A stretch of DNA of 36,913 nucleotides from Verrucomicrobiia bacterium (GCA_030430255.1 JAUIGD010000014.1:1-36913); one strand, 5' to 3'; positions 23,399 through 33,817 are shown, counted from the stretch's first letter. A program made the numbers and translations. The notes: a model not told the origin generated them from the sequence alone.

Positions 23399-26300
23399 AT
23401 GAAATCGATCCTCGCGCCCCTCCTCGCCGCCTTCGCCCTCGGCGGCGCCGCCTCCGCGGCCGACGCCGAACTGCGCGGCCGCGTCACCGATTCCGTCACC
23501 GGCGCCAGCCTCGACGGCGCGGTGGTCACGCTCGACCCCGACGCCCCGGGCGAGCCGGACCTGAGCTCGGTCGCCGACCTGTTCGGCTTCTACGAGTTCG
23601 AAGCCGTGCCGCCCGGCGGCTACTCGCTCGGCGCGACGCACCCCGGCTACGCCCCGTTCGCCGAGGCCCGCGCCTACGCCGCCGACGAGATCGCGAACGA
23701 GAACATCGCCCTCGTCCCACTCGCCCCCGCCGGGTCGAGCATCGACATCCAGATCCAGCTGCTCGACACCCGCACCGACGTCCCGCTCTCGGGCGTCCCG
23801 GTGCGCGTGCAGCGCTTCACCAGCGCCGGCGACGCGACCGCCGCCGAGACCATCACGCGGGCGACCGACATCAACGGCTACGTCCTGCTCTACAACCAGC
23901 CGAAGGACTACTACGAGTTCCGGTTCAACCACGCCGACGACGGGCCGGCGCTGAAGTTCTACGAACCGCTCGACCCCGGGACGCGCTCGCACCTCGAACT
24001 CGACCACGCCGCGGTCGCCAAGCTGCTCCCCAAAAAACAGGCCACCACGGTCGTCGTCTCCGGGCCCGACCCCGCCGACCCCGAGACCTTCCCGCTGTTC
24101 CTCGAAGGGTTCTACGTCGAGCTCATGCCCGTCACCTCCACCTTCGTGCCGCCGTTCGGCTTCGACCCCGAGACCGACGACCTGCGCGACTTCGCGGTGA
24201 AGCTGAACCCCGAGTTGAGCGGCCGCACCGACGCCACCGGCTCCTTCGCCTTCGGCGGCCTGCCGCCCTACACCTACATCTGCACCGCGACCAAGCTCGG
24301 CTACAAGCTCGGCCAGTCGATCATCACCCCTGCCGCCGACGGCACCTTGCCCGCCTTCCACGTGCAGGATGTCGATGTCGACCCCGGCACCACGATCTCG
24401 GTCGTGCTCGAGAACCCGCACTACCCGAAGGCCCTGCTCGCCGGCCTGCCGGTCAAACTCGAGGGCCTGCCGGGGACGAACACCGAGGGCATCGAACGCG
24501 AGGCGATGTCGATGCCGATGCCGCCCGAGGTCGTCGCAGACTTCCCACCCGGCCTGCTGCCCGGCCGCTACCGCGTCTGGGTCGACGCCCCCAAGTTCAC
24601 CCCGCCGACCCCGGCGGGCGAGGCGGCGATGGCCTCGATCCACATCGACTTCGCCGCCGAGCGCGTGTTCGAGGTCGCCCAGGGCATCGGCAACACGGTG
24701 GCGCTCGAACTCGAGCCCGTGCCGGCGAAGATCCGCGGGCGCTTCTTCAAAGCGGACGCCCGCGGGAGCCTCGACGCCGACCCCAACCCGGCCGGCGCCC
24801 CGGTCCCGTTCGACCGCTGGCACGGCCCCGCCTACGCCTTCGCCGAACAGGCGGGCATCGAGTTCACCCAGAGCGCGCTCGCGCCCTACCTGATGCCCGG
24901 CGCCGCGGTCGTCTCGGTCGACACCGACGCCTTCGGCAACTTCGAGCTCACCGTGCTGCCGAGCTTCTACGGGGTCGCCATCCCTTCGCTAGACGGCTAC
25001 TGGGGCAGCAACTACCGCAGCGTCAACCGCACCACCGGCGAGACCCTGGCGCTCGGCTGGCCGTACGCGGTCGACCCCGCAGCCACCGGCGGCCTGCCGG
25101 CGCACCCCTTCGCCTCGCTCGGGATCCCGGTCAGCTCCGGCGACGAGTTGGAGATGGGTCTGTTCGTGCGCAAGCAGACCTACTTCCTCGACGGCACCGT
25201 GCTCGCCGACACCGACTGCCCGCTGCTCGACCTCGTCGTCGCCCGCACCGACACCACCGAGTTCACCTACGACTTCAGCCACGTCGCCGCCACCGGCGAG
25301 GTGAAGTTCGACAAGGACGCGGACGGGGGCATCGACTCGACGACGATGCTGGAGCCGGGCTTCAGCGTGCTGCCCGACGGCTCACGTAAGTCGAACATCA
25401 ACGCCCGCTTCGAGATCGAGGCCCCGCCCGGCACCCACAAGGTCGAGGTCGCCACCCCCGACTACGCGCAGACCGCCGGCCTGTTCGAGATCGTCGGCCT
25501 GCCGGACTACGGCTACGTCGGCTCCGGTGACGCCGGCGCCGGCGACGGCATCATCCCGATGGAGGACAACTGGGTCCAGCTGGCCGCCGCGGCAGGCGCC
25601 ATCGACCCCTGGGTCTCCGACTACAAAGGCGACCACCACCTGCTGATCGAGTTCATCGGCGACGACGGCGGCGAGGAGGTGGTGCGTTCGACGCGCGCCT
25701 TCCCCGACTACGTCGAGAACGCCGCCCTGCCGGGCAAGCTCTTCGCCACCGGCGCCCCCTTCGAGATGGCAGCCGGCACCTGGACGATCTACGCCTTCGA
25801 GGGCGGCGAGTGGTACCGCGACACGATCACCGTCGGCGGCGCGCCCTCGACCGAGGTGGTGAAGTTCTACCTCGTGAGCGAGTTCATCATCGGCGGCCCG
25901 CTCGGCGCCCCGCCGAAGCCAAAGTACGACATCGAGGTCACGGCGGTGAACGCGGCCGACCCGACGATGACCGTGCCGAGCATCGCCATGGCCTTCGAAC
26001 CGCCCACGGGCTCGGGCGCCCCCTACTACCTTGGCACCGCGCCGGGCAACACGTCGTCGGTGACCGACTACGACGGCGGCTTCCTGCCGCTCTCGCTGCT
26101 GAGCGACGGCTCGGCGCGCGCGGCCGGCGCCGACAAGTGGTTGCCCGCGACGGGTTCGAAGTCGCCCTTCAGCAGCTACGTCGTCGACATCGACCCCTCC
26201 GGCGCGAAACCGAAGGTCGAGGTCACCGGGCGCTTCGAGCGCGGATCCGCGGTGCACGGGGTGGTGCTCGCCGAACAGACCTACACCGACGGCGAGGGCG

Positions 26301-29300
26301 AAGAGCAGTCGGCGAGCCTGCCGCTCGACGGCGTGCAGGTGCAGATCTGGGACCGCTTCGGCGGGGTGGAGCTGCGCACGCTCACCACCGACGCCTCGGG
26401 CGCGTTCAGCACCGGCGGCACCCCGCTGGAAGCCACCGGCGTCCTCTTCATCAACGTCGAGGTGCCCGGCTTCAAACCCTTCTTCCAACGCTTCACCGCC
26501 AACGACGGCGACGGCGCGGGGCTGCTGCTCGACTTCGACCTCGCCACCGACGACGCGGACCGGATCAAACTGGAGCCCGTCCCGGCGCCGGACATCCTCG
26601 CCGTCCCGGACATCTTCAACCGCGCCGGCCCGTTCCTGCGCGGCGTTCGCAAGGGCGCGGGCGCGGTGTTCGAAGACGACCCGGACGTCACCATGACCTA
26701 CACCGTCGAGACGCGCTCGGCCGCCGGCTGGGAGCTGACGCGGGCGAACTTCGACACCCCGGCCGGCGCCGCGGCGGCGGAGGCGACGGCGATGATCGAG
26801 GATCCCGTCACCAGCGTTTGGATCGTCAACTCGCGCTACTTCCCCGGCCCGGTCACCTGGGATGCCGCCGCCGAAATCGCGCCGCTCCCTGAGCGGCTCT
26901 CCGCCGAGGGGGTCCCCGACCCGCTCTACAACCGCAAGATGCGCGCCCGCCTGCGCGCCCTGCTCTCGACCGACAAGAAGCCGAACCACCTGATCGCCCG
27001 CCGCTACGACCTGGCCGAAGCCACCGAGGCCGGCACCGGCAAGCTGCTGCGCACCGCGACCGGCACCCTCGAACTGCCGGACCTGCCGCCCGGGCGCTTC
27101 GACCCCTACATCATCGCCGAGACCCGCGCCGGCGCCTACCACCACATCCTGAAAAAGCCGACCGGAACCGACCCGCAACACCTGTCGCTGTACGGCATGG
27201 AGCTGCCGCCGTGGCTGGCGCGGGTCGCCGACTCGATGGCCACCATCGCCGCCGTGGACAAGGCCACCTCGCCAGCGCCCTTCGACAAGCTGTTCCCCAA
27301 AGGCCTCATCACCTGGCTGCCGGAGATCGAGGGCGACATCAGCCTCAACCCCGCGCCGGCGAACACGCTGAAGTACGAGTACATGATCGGCTCGACCCTG
27401 CGCGAGGGGTCCGACATGCCCCCCGGAGGCTTCCTCGGCTGGATGGGCTTCGGCGGCTTCGACCTGCGCGGAGACGTCACCCTGACCCTCGACGGTTCAC
27501 GCCCGACCGAGGTCGACCTGATCGGCAAGCCCGTCGTGTCGCTGCGCGGCGGTGCCTCGTGGAACGCCAAGACCCCGACGCTCAGCGAGAAGATCAACAC
27601 CGCCTCGTACAAGTCGGCGCTGATCCGCAACGTGGCCGGGGTCCGGTTCGACCTCGAAGGCAGCGCCGGCGCGACGGTGGTATCGCTGGGCACCCTGAAG
27701 GTCCCGACCCGGACGGGCGACACTTTGGACGAACTCCAGCGGGTTGTGAGCGTGTCCGCCGGGGGCAAGGTCGAGCCGAGCTTCGGCCTCGACATCAGCA
27801 ACGCGCTCGCCCTCGTGCCGCCGCCGGCCGGCCCCTACCTGATCGCCGCCAAGCGCTACATCGGCTTCGGCATCTGGCTCGGCTCGAAACAGACGGTCGG
27901 CGGCGAGGTGACGGGCCAGATGACCACCCGCAACCGCGAGGAGATCGGCGCCTTCAAGACGAACCTGGAGGACAACACCGCCGGCGCCGCGCGCCTCACC
28001 GCGGTCGGTGAAGACGTGCTGCCGCTGCCGACCTCGACCAAGACCAGCGCCCGCATCTTCCTCGGCCAGGAGTACTCGCTCTCGGCCGAGGCTTTCCGCG
28101 GCAAAGGCAAGCTGGAGGGCAAGATCGGCGTCACTGGCCCCGAGGTGACCATCCCCGGAGGCGACAAGTTCAAAGCCCTCACCGTCCACCTCAACCGCTT
28201 CCCGGATAAGCCGAACGTCAACCTGATCGAGGGCGCCTTCGCCGGCTCGATCGAGGCGACCGCCGACCTCTACATCACCAAGTTCAAGAAGACGCTCGGC
28301 GGCTTCACCGTGCCGATCCACGTGCCCTTCAACACCGACGCGAAGTTCTTCCTCATCCCCTACACCGAGACGGAGAGCTCGCTGACCCCCGCGACCTCCC
28401 CCGCCGCGACCTGGCTCGGCAAGTTCCCGCACCTGGTCGGCGACTACTACGGGCTGTCGCGCTACGCCGCCGCCTCAAGCGCGGCCGGCGCGGGCGCGCT
28501 CGTCTACCTCGAGACGGTCCCCGGCACCGGCGGCACGGTGCTCAAATTCTCGCCGCGGGCGGGGTCGACCGCCTGGTCGGCGCCGGCCGAGATCGCCTCC
28601 GTCGCGGGCGGCGTGCTCGGCCTCGACCTCCACGAACTGCCGGGCGGCGGCTGGATGGTCGCCTGGAGCGAGATCGCGCCCGCCGACTTCGGCGCCTTCG
28701 CCCCGGCCTCGACCGTCAAGGCGGCGACCTCCGCCGACGGCGTCACCTGGGGTGCGCCGGCGACGGTCGCGAGCTGGCCTTCGACGGCCTTCGACCTGCG
28801 GCTGGCGCCCATGCCGGGCGGCGACCTCGGGCTGCTGTTCCTCGCCAGCGAGCGCGGCCCCGGCGCCGACGTGGCCGACCTCGGCGCGGCGCTGTTCGAC
28901 GGCGCCACCTCGACCTGGGGCGCGGCGGCGAACCTCTTCCCCGGCGGCGCCTCGATCAGCGGTTGGGACCTCGCCGGCCCCGGATTCGCGGGCGCTGGCG
29001 AGGCGCAGATCGTCGCCTTCACCGATGTCGGCGGGCTCGTCGCCGCCGGCTGGGCGGGCGGGGCGGCACCCACCGGCGTCGTCTCCATCGACGCCGCCGC
29101 GACGCCCGGCCTCTGCGCAGTCGCGGGCGGGCCGGACGACACCTTCACCGTGCTCCACGGGGTCGCTGGCGGTGGGCTCGCGGGCTATCGCAAGGTCGGC
29201 GCCGGCGGGTGGTCGCCGCTGCCGGGCTTCGACGCCCTCCCCGGCGACGCGGTCGGCTCGCTCGACATCGCCCCGGTCGGGGCCGGCGGCGCGGCGACCC

Positions 29301-30481
29301 ACCTCGTCGCCTTCGCCGGGCGCGAGCTCGACAACGCGGTCGGCTTCTTCTACCTCGGCGCCGGCGGCGCACCGCTCGCGCGGCACGAGATCAACCCGGG
29401 CTCACCGGGCCACTACTCCGACCTCCGCGCCGTCCCCGCCCCGGGCCCCGGCGCGGGCGACATCACCGCCCTGTTCGACGACGGCGGCGGCGGCCCGCTC
29501 GAGCTGCGCGCCTTCGAGACCACCGCCGGCGGCGGGGTCACCGCCACCGACCGCGACGCGGACAGCCTCGACGACCTCGCCGAACTGCGGATCGTCGATG
29601 CCGACCCCGGTGACGCGCTGGCGCTGATCGACGACGTTCTCGGCGGCGACGACTTCGACGGCGATGGCTCTAGCAACGCGGCGGAGCTAAGCGCCGGCAC
29701 CGACCCGACCGACCCGCTGAGCTTCCCCGGCCAGGTCGTGGGCACCTACATCTCGGTCGCCGAGGCGCACGAGTTCGGCTCGCAGCCCGCCGTGCTGTTC
29801 CTGCAGCGCTCCGGCGAGACCGGCGCCGCGCTGACCGCGACCTACACGGTCGGCGGCACCGCGACCCCCGGCGTCGACTTCGCCGCCCTCTCCGGGACCG
29901 TGAGCTTCGAACCCGGCCAGACCGCCGTGCCGGTGCAGGTGCTGCCCTTGCCCGACACCGAGGCCGAAGGCGACGAGAGCGTGATCGTGACGGTCGCCGC
30001 CGGCGCCGGCTACACCGTCTCCGGGGCCGCCGCGATGTTGACGATCAACGACCTGCCGCTCGACGCCTGGCGCTTCGAGAAGTTCACCGCCGCCGAGCTG
30101 GCGGACGAACTGCTCAGCGGCGAACTCGCCGACTTTGAGTCCGACGGTTGGCCGACGCTGATCGAGTACGCCTTCGACTCCGAACCGAAGGACGGCGCCC
30201 TCACCGAAGCGCCGACCACCGGCAGCGTCGTCCACCCGACCACCGGCGATGCCCACCGCGCGCTCGCTTACCTGCGCCGCAAGAGTGACCCCGAACTGCT
30301 CTACGAGATCGAGGTCACCGACGACCTGGTGACCTGGACGCCCGGCGCGGGCGAGGTCGAAGAGATCTCGGTGATCGACCACGGCGACGGCACCGAGACC
30401 GTGACCGTCCGCGACCTGACCCCGCTGGGCGACCACAGCCGCCGCTTCCTGCGCGTCACGGTCACCCGCGTGAGCGGATAG
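23399..30481 (+). CDS. Very large exported multidomain protein: carboxypeptidase-regulatory-like N-terminal domains, beta-propeller-like region, TSP3/Ca-binding segment, Calx-beta domain
   Basis: Signal peptide MKSILAPLLAAFALGGAASA at ATG 23399; ELRGRVTDSVTGASLDGAVVTLDP...FGFYEFEAVPPGGYSLGATHPGY (CarboxypepD_reg-like); SADGVTWGAPATV/TSTWGAAANLF repeats; DFDGDGSSNAAELSAGTDPTDPLSFPG; ATYTVGGTATPGVDFAALSGTVSFEPGQTAVPVQVLPLPDTEAEGDESVIVTV (Calx-beta). Confidence 0.9.
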   Translation: MKSILAPLLAAFALGGAASAADAELRGRVTDSVTGASLDGAVVTLDPDAPGEPDLSSVADLFGFYEFEAVPPGGYSLGATHPGYAPFAEARAYAADEIANENIALVPLAPAGSSIDIQIQLLDTRTDVPLSGVPVRVQRFTSAGDATAAETITRATDINGYVLLYNQPKDYYEFRFNHADDGPALKFYEPLDPGTRSHLELDHAAVAKLLPKKQATTVVVSGPDPADPETFPLFLEGFYVELMPVTSTFVPPFGFDPETDDLRDFAVKLNPELSGRTDATGSFAFGGLPPYTYICTATKLGYKLGQSIITPAADGTLPAFHVQDVDVDPGTTISVVLENPHYPKALLAGLPVKLEGLPGTNTEGIEREAMSMPMPPEVVADFPPGLLPGRYRVWVDAPKFTPPTPAGEAAMASIHIDFAAERVFEVAQGIGNTVALELEPVPAKIRGRFFKADARGSLDADPNPAGAPVPFDRWHGPAYAFAEQAGIEFTQSALAPYLMPGAAVVSVDTDAFGNFELTVLPSFYGVAIPSLDGYWGSNYRSVNRTTGETLALGWPYAVDPAATGGLPAHPFASLGIPVSSGDELEMGLFVRKQTYFLDGTVLADTDCPLLDLVVARTDTTEFTYDFSHVAATGEVKFDKDADGGIDSTTMLEPGFSVLPDGSRKSNINARFEIEAPPGTHKVEVATPDYAQTAGLFEIVGLPDYGYVGSGDAGAGDGIIPMEDNWVQLAAAAGAIDPWVSDYKGDHHLLIEFIGDDGGEEVVRSTRAFPDYVENAALPGKLFATGAPFEMAAGTWTIYAFEGGEWYRDTITVGGAPSTEVVKFYLVSEFIIGGPLGAPPKPKYDIEVTAVNAADPTMTVPSIAMAFEPPTGSGAPYYLGTAPGNTSSVTDYDGGFLPLSLLSDGSARAAGADKWLPATGSKSPFSSYVVDIDPSGAKPKVEVTGRFERGSAVHGVVLAEQTYTDGEGEEQSASLPLDGVQVQIWDRFGGVELRTLTTDASGAFSTGGTPLEATGVLFINVEVPGFKPFFQRFTANDGDGAGLLLDFDLATDDADRIKLEPVPAPDILAVPDIFNRAGPFLRGVRKGAGAVFEDDPDVTMTYTVETRSAAGWELTRANFDTPAGAAAAEATAMIEDPVTSVWIVNSRYFPGPVTWDAAAEIAPLPERLSAEGVPDPLYNRKMRARLRALLSTDKKPNHLIARRYDLAEATEAGTGKLLRTATGTLELPDLPPGRFDPYIIAETRAGAYHHILKKPTGTDPQHLSLYGMELPPWLARVADSMATIAAVDKATSPAPFDKLFPKGLITWLPEIEGDISLNPAPANTLKYEYMIGSTLREGSDMPPGGFLGWMGFGGFDLRGDVTLTLDGSRPTEVDLIGKPVVSLRGGASWNAKTPTLSEKINTASYKSALIRNVAGVRFDLEGSAGATVVSLGTLKVPTRTGDTLDELQRVVSVSAGGKVEPSFGLDISNALALVPPPAGPYLIAAKRYIGFGIWLGSKQTVGGEVTGQMTTRNREEIGAFKTNLEDNTAGAARLTAVGEDVLPLPTSTKTSARIFLGQEYSLSAEAFRGKGKLEGKIGVTGPEVTIPGGDKFKALTVHLNRFPDKPNVNLIEGAFAGSIEATADLYITKFKKTLGGFTVPIHVPFNTDAKFFLIPYTETESSLTPATSPAATWLGKFPHLVGDYYGLSRYAAASSAAGAGALVYLETVPGTGGTVLKFSPRAGSTAWSAPAEIASVAGGVLGLDLHELPGGGWMVAWSEIAPADFGAFAPASTVKAATSADGVTWGAPATVASWPSTAFDLRLAPMPGGDLGLLFLASERGPGADVADLGAALFDGATSTWGAAANLFPGGASISGWDLAGPGFAGAGEAQIVAFTDVGGLVAAGWAGGAAPTGVVSIDAAATPGLCAVAGGPDDTFTVLHGVAGGGLAGYRKVGAGGWSPLPGFDALPGDAVGSLDIAPVGAGGAATHLVAFAGRELDNAVGFFYLGAGGAPLARHEINPGSPGHYSDLRAVPAPGPGAGDITALFDDGGGGPLELRAFETTAGGGVTATDRDADSLDDLAELRIVDADPGDALALIDDVLGGDDFDGDGSSNAAELSAGTDPTDPLSFPGQVVGTYISVAEAHEFGSQPAVLFLQRSGETGAALTATYTVGGTATPGVDFAALSGTVSFEPGQTAVPVQVLPLPDTEAEGDESVIVTVAAGAGYTVSGAAAMLTINDLPLDAWRFEKFTAAELADELLSGELADFESDGWPTLIEYAFDSEPKDGALTEAPTTGSVVHPTTGDAHRALAYLRRKSDPELLYEIEVTDDLVTWTPGAGEVEEISVIDHGDGTETVTVRDLTPLGDHSRRFLRVTVTRVSG

Positions 30482-30581
30482 CGGGCACGATGGAGCGATT
30501 CCCGCCCGCCCCCCGGAGGGCGGAGCCCCGTCCCCGCGGTGACCGCCCGGCGGCAGCTTGCCCACGTTGAGCCGCCCCCCC

Positions 30582-33500
30582 TCAAAGCTCGCGCAGCTTC
30601 CCGTTGAGGCCGATCACCCGCATCGCGCCGGGTTGGGCGCTGCCGGCTGTCCAGTAGATCATGCGCACGTCGGCGGCCTCCAACTCTGCCAGCTGCGCGG
30701 CGCTGATGCCCTCCTCGAGCCGCGGCTCGAAGACGAAGTCCTCGGTGAAATTGTGGTGGCCGGGCCGGTAGGTCTGCGAGTAGTAGCCGCGCAGCACGAC
30801 CGGCTCCGAGGTCAGGCCGGTGATGGTGGTTTGCTCCCACTTCTCCAGCGGCGCGGTGTAGCCAGCGACCGGCCCGTTCGGCGCCGGTGGCCAATAGAAC
30901 TCGACCCGCAGGTTGATACCGCCCGCGCTCCCCTCGCGCACCTTCAGCTCACTGCCCTCCTGGGGCGGGTCATCGGGGTGCCCCTCGACCAACAGCACGA
31001 CGTCGCCGCGGGTCACCGAGCCGTTCCACGGCTCGCCGGGCTCGAGGACATCGACCGGGTAGTCGGCGCCGAAGTAGACCGTCAGGTCACCGAACGAGCG
31101 CAGCGGGTCGCCGGCGATCGCGCCCTGCTCGGGGAGCAGCGCCTGCAACCACATCCGTGTCGCCCCCGCCTCGGTCGACCAATCCCACGAGTCGCGGGCG
31201 TAGTGCGCGTTGCCCTCGATCTGGACGGTGAAGCCGTGGCCTGGCCAAATCGCCGGCGGCCCGACTTCGGTCGCCAGACCTCCCGGGATCGCGCTCTCGA
31301 CCTCGGCCGCGGCCAGCAGCGATCCGCCCGGTTCGGCACGCGGCACCCAGCGGTCGTCCCCGCGCACGCCCCACAGCGACTTGAGCCGGTGGTTGCCCAT
31401 CGCGGTGCCGGTCTCGCCTTGAAACACCTCCAGGGTCGCCGGGCTGCCGATCAGCGCCATCGCCGTCGCCTCCCCGGCCGGCGCCGCGGGCACCTCGCGC
31501 ATCTGTTTGATCACCAGGCTCCCGTCGGTCAGCTTCTTGTATTCGTACTCGAGCAGCGGCCTCGGGTTCTCGGGATAGCGTGCGACGAAGGCCTCGCCGA
31601 GCGCGTGGAACTTCCCCGCGAAGTCCAGGTAGTCGTCCTGCCAGCCCATCACCGCCTCCTCGCCGAGCAACAGAAGCGACGACCGCTGCACCAGGTCCGC
31701 TCCCTCGAAATTGAAGTTGCCGCGGTAGAACGTGGTGCGCACCACCTCGGGCACGGCGCCGCCCTCGGGGTTGGTCACCGACACCGCGCCGAGCTGGCTG
31801 ACCAGGTCGCCCTCGGTGTAGACGCTGCCGCCCGACGGCCGCCGCTCGACCGTCGCCACGCCGTTGGCGGCCTCGATCTCGTCGGGGAACGAGTGGTGGA
31901 CTAACAAAGCCATGCCGACCTGCGCCTCGTCGACCCCGTGCCGCAGGCGCTCGAGGTAGGCGTTGCGGTTGTAGAAGCTGGCGTAAACTTTGCGCATCGC
32001 CCGGAACACCCCGCGCTCCTCGGGCTGCTGGGGGTCGCAGTGCGAGGGCCCGGCCTCGTCGCCGTCGGTGTCGTCCATCACGCAACCGCTGAAGCTGTCA
32101 TAGAGCCCGGCGCCGACGAAGACGCCGCTGTCCTCGACGTTCGTGCTGCTGCGGAAGCGGAGTTTGCGCATCGGGTCGAAACCCGCCAGCGCGGCGAGGA
32201 TCCCGGCGCGCTGGGGGGAGGTGAAGTCGGCCTCGTCCTCGATCAGGTCGCGCACCCCCGCCAGCGTCGCGTCGAGCCCGGCGATGTCCGGCGGCCACGA
32301 GGAATAGGGCGCCAGGCGCGCGGCGATCTCCGCCCGCAGCGACCGCTCGCCCAGCGCTTGATCGAGATACCCGTCCCACAGGTCGAAGGTGAACGCCACC
32401 GCCTCCGGCGAGTTCGCCGGCACCCCGCGGCGCAGGAACCCGAAGTTCGCCGCCTTGCCGCCGATCGTGCCGATGTCTTCAGGCCAGACCCCGGAGAGGT
32501 CGGCCACCGCGATCGCCCCGGCCGCCACCTTCGGCGTGATCGCCAGCGGCGGCGGCGCTTTGAGCGCCAGGATCTCGTCGCGGTAGGCGTCCGACATCGC
32601 GCCCGCGTCCAGCAGGCGGATCGCGCAGTCGTAGAAGCCCTCGCTGATGCGCAGGGCGACCTGATGCCCGTCGAGCGCCAGGGCGGCCTGCCGCTCCGGC
32701 TCGGTCGCGAGGTATCCAAATGACACACCGTACGACTCGGCGAGGATGGCCACGTGGGAATTGGGGGTGCTCGGGGAGAGGCTCAAGATCCCGGCCAGGA
32801 ACGGCAGCTCGGCGGGCACCCAATCGGTCACCAAGATGTCCGTCGGCAGCAGCGCGCCCGACAGGTAGGCGGCTTCGATCCCATCGTGCGCCACATAGCG
32901 CAGCCGCCCCAGCGCCCATCCCTCGACGTAGCACCCGCCCTGGCCGGACCAGCGGTCGGGCTCGGCCAAGGGGATCCCCGCCGCCTCGAACCAATCGGCG
33001 TCGCGGCGCAGGGCCGCCGCGTGGGCCGGCACCGGCATCAGGTAGCCGCGCCACTCCCCGCCGCGGTCGAGCTTCGCCTCCACCGTGTGATAGAGGAAGC
33101 GCAAGGACTCGCGCGGGAACGGCTCGTCGCCGACGACCTGCACGGCGAACTCCTTCCTGAACGGCGCGACCAGGACCGCGCCGAGCAGCGCCCTCCGCCC
33201 GCGCACGGGCAGGGTCGCGGCGTCGAACTCCGCCGTCGTCATCCCCGCGAAGGGCGCCAGCCGTTCGGTCGCGAAATCGTAGTGGAACAGGTAGCGCCGC
33301 GAATCTTGGAAATAGACCTCGGTGGCGTCGTCGAGGAGGACGGCAAACTTGCACCACCGCACGGTCTCGAAGGACTCGCCGAGGTTTTCGGAGAGGAACG
33401 GCTCGTCGGCCAGATCGAGGCGCGCCTTCCACGCCTCGTGCGGGGCGATGGACGGCGGCGCCGCCTCGGCTGCGCGGAACAGGCGGGCGGGGCCGGCCCC

Positions 33501-33743
33501 GTCGTGCGCCGCCTCCCAGCTGGATTCCCCCTTCCCCGCATCGATCACCCACCAGTCCCCATCTCCATCAACCGCCATCTCCAGCCGCTGCGAACGGGCG
33601 GGGTCGCCGGCGACCGCGAACGCCATCCCGCCCGCGGGCGAGGCCTCGATCTGCAAGCTCGGCTCGGCCCCGAGCGGGAGGCTGAAACCGATACCGATCG
33701 CCACCAGCGCGGCAGCCGACGTCTTGGGGGAACGCGGTCGCAT
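30582..33743 (-). CDS. Exported PEP/pyruvate-binding (PPDK/PEP synthase ATP-grasp N-domain) protein
   Basis: Signal-like MRPRSPKTSAAALVAIGIGFSLPLGAEPS; IGTIGGKAANFGFLRRGVP; LRFRSSTNVEDSGVFVGAGLYDSFSG; MRKVYASFYNRNAYLERLRHGVDEAQVGMALLVHHSFPDE. Confidence 0.85.
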   Translation of the reverse strand: MRPRSPKTSAAALVAIGIGFSLPLGAEPSLQIEASPAGGMAFAVAGDPARSQRLEMAVDGDGDWWVIDAGKGESSWEAAHDGAGPARLFRAAEAAPPSIAPHEAWKARLDLADEPFLSENLGESFETVRWCKFAVLLDDATEVYFQDSRRYLFHYDFATERLAPFAGMTTAEFDAATLPVRGRRALLGAVLVAPFRKEFAVQVVGDEPFPRESLRFLYHTVEAKLDRGGEWRGYLMPVPAHAAALRRDADWFEAAGIPLAEPDRWSGQGGCYVEGWALGRLRYVAHDGIEAAYLSGALLPTDILVTDWVPAELPFLAGILSLSPSTPNSHVAILAESYGVSFGYLATEPERQAALALDGHQVALRISEGFYDCAIRLLDAGAMSDAYRDEILALKAPPPLAITPKVAAGAIAVADLSGVWPEDIGTIGGKAANFGFLRRGVPANSPEAVAFTFDLWDGYLDQALGERSLRAEIAARLAPYSSWPPDIAGLDATLAGVRDLIEDEADFTSPQRAGILAALAGFDPMRKLRFRSSTNVEDSGVFVGAGLYDSFSGCVMDDTDGDEAGPSHCDPQQPEERGVFRAMRKVYASFYNRNAYLERLRHGVDEAQVGMALLVHHSFPDEIEAANGVATVERRPSGGSVYTEGDLVSQLGAVSVTNPEGGAVPEVVRTTFYRGNFNFEGADLVQRSSLLLLGEEAVMGWQDDYLDFAGKFHALGEAFVARYPENPRPLLEYEYKKLTDGSLVIKQMREVPAAPAGEATAMALIGSPATLEVFQGETGTAMGNHRLKSLWGVRGDDRWVPRAEPGGSLLAAAEVESAIPGGLATEVGPPAIWPGHGFTVQIEGNAHYARDSWDWSTEAGATRMWLQALLPEQGAIAGDPLRSFGDLTVYFGADYPVDVLEPGEPWNGSVTRGDVVLLVEGHPDDPPQEGSELKVREGSAGGINLRVEFYWPPAPNGPVAGYTAPLEKWEQTTITGLTSEPVVLRGYYSQTYRPGHHNFTEDFVFEPRLEEGISAAQLAELEAADVRMIYWTAGSAQPGAMRVIGLNGKLREL

Positions 33744-33817
33744 ATCTGAACCGTAGCAGGTCCACCAAGCCGAGGGGAACCCAAATCACCTCCCTTCCCC
33801 ACCGCCCGGCGTCGCCT

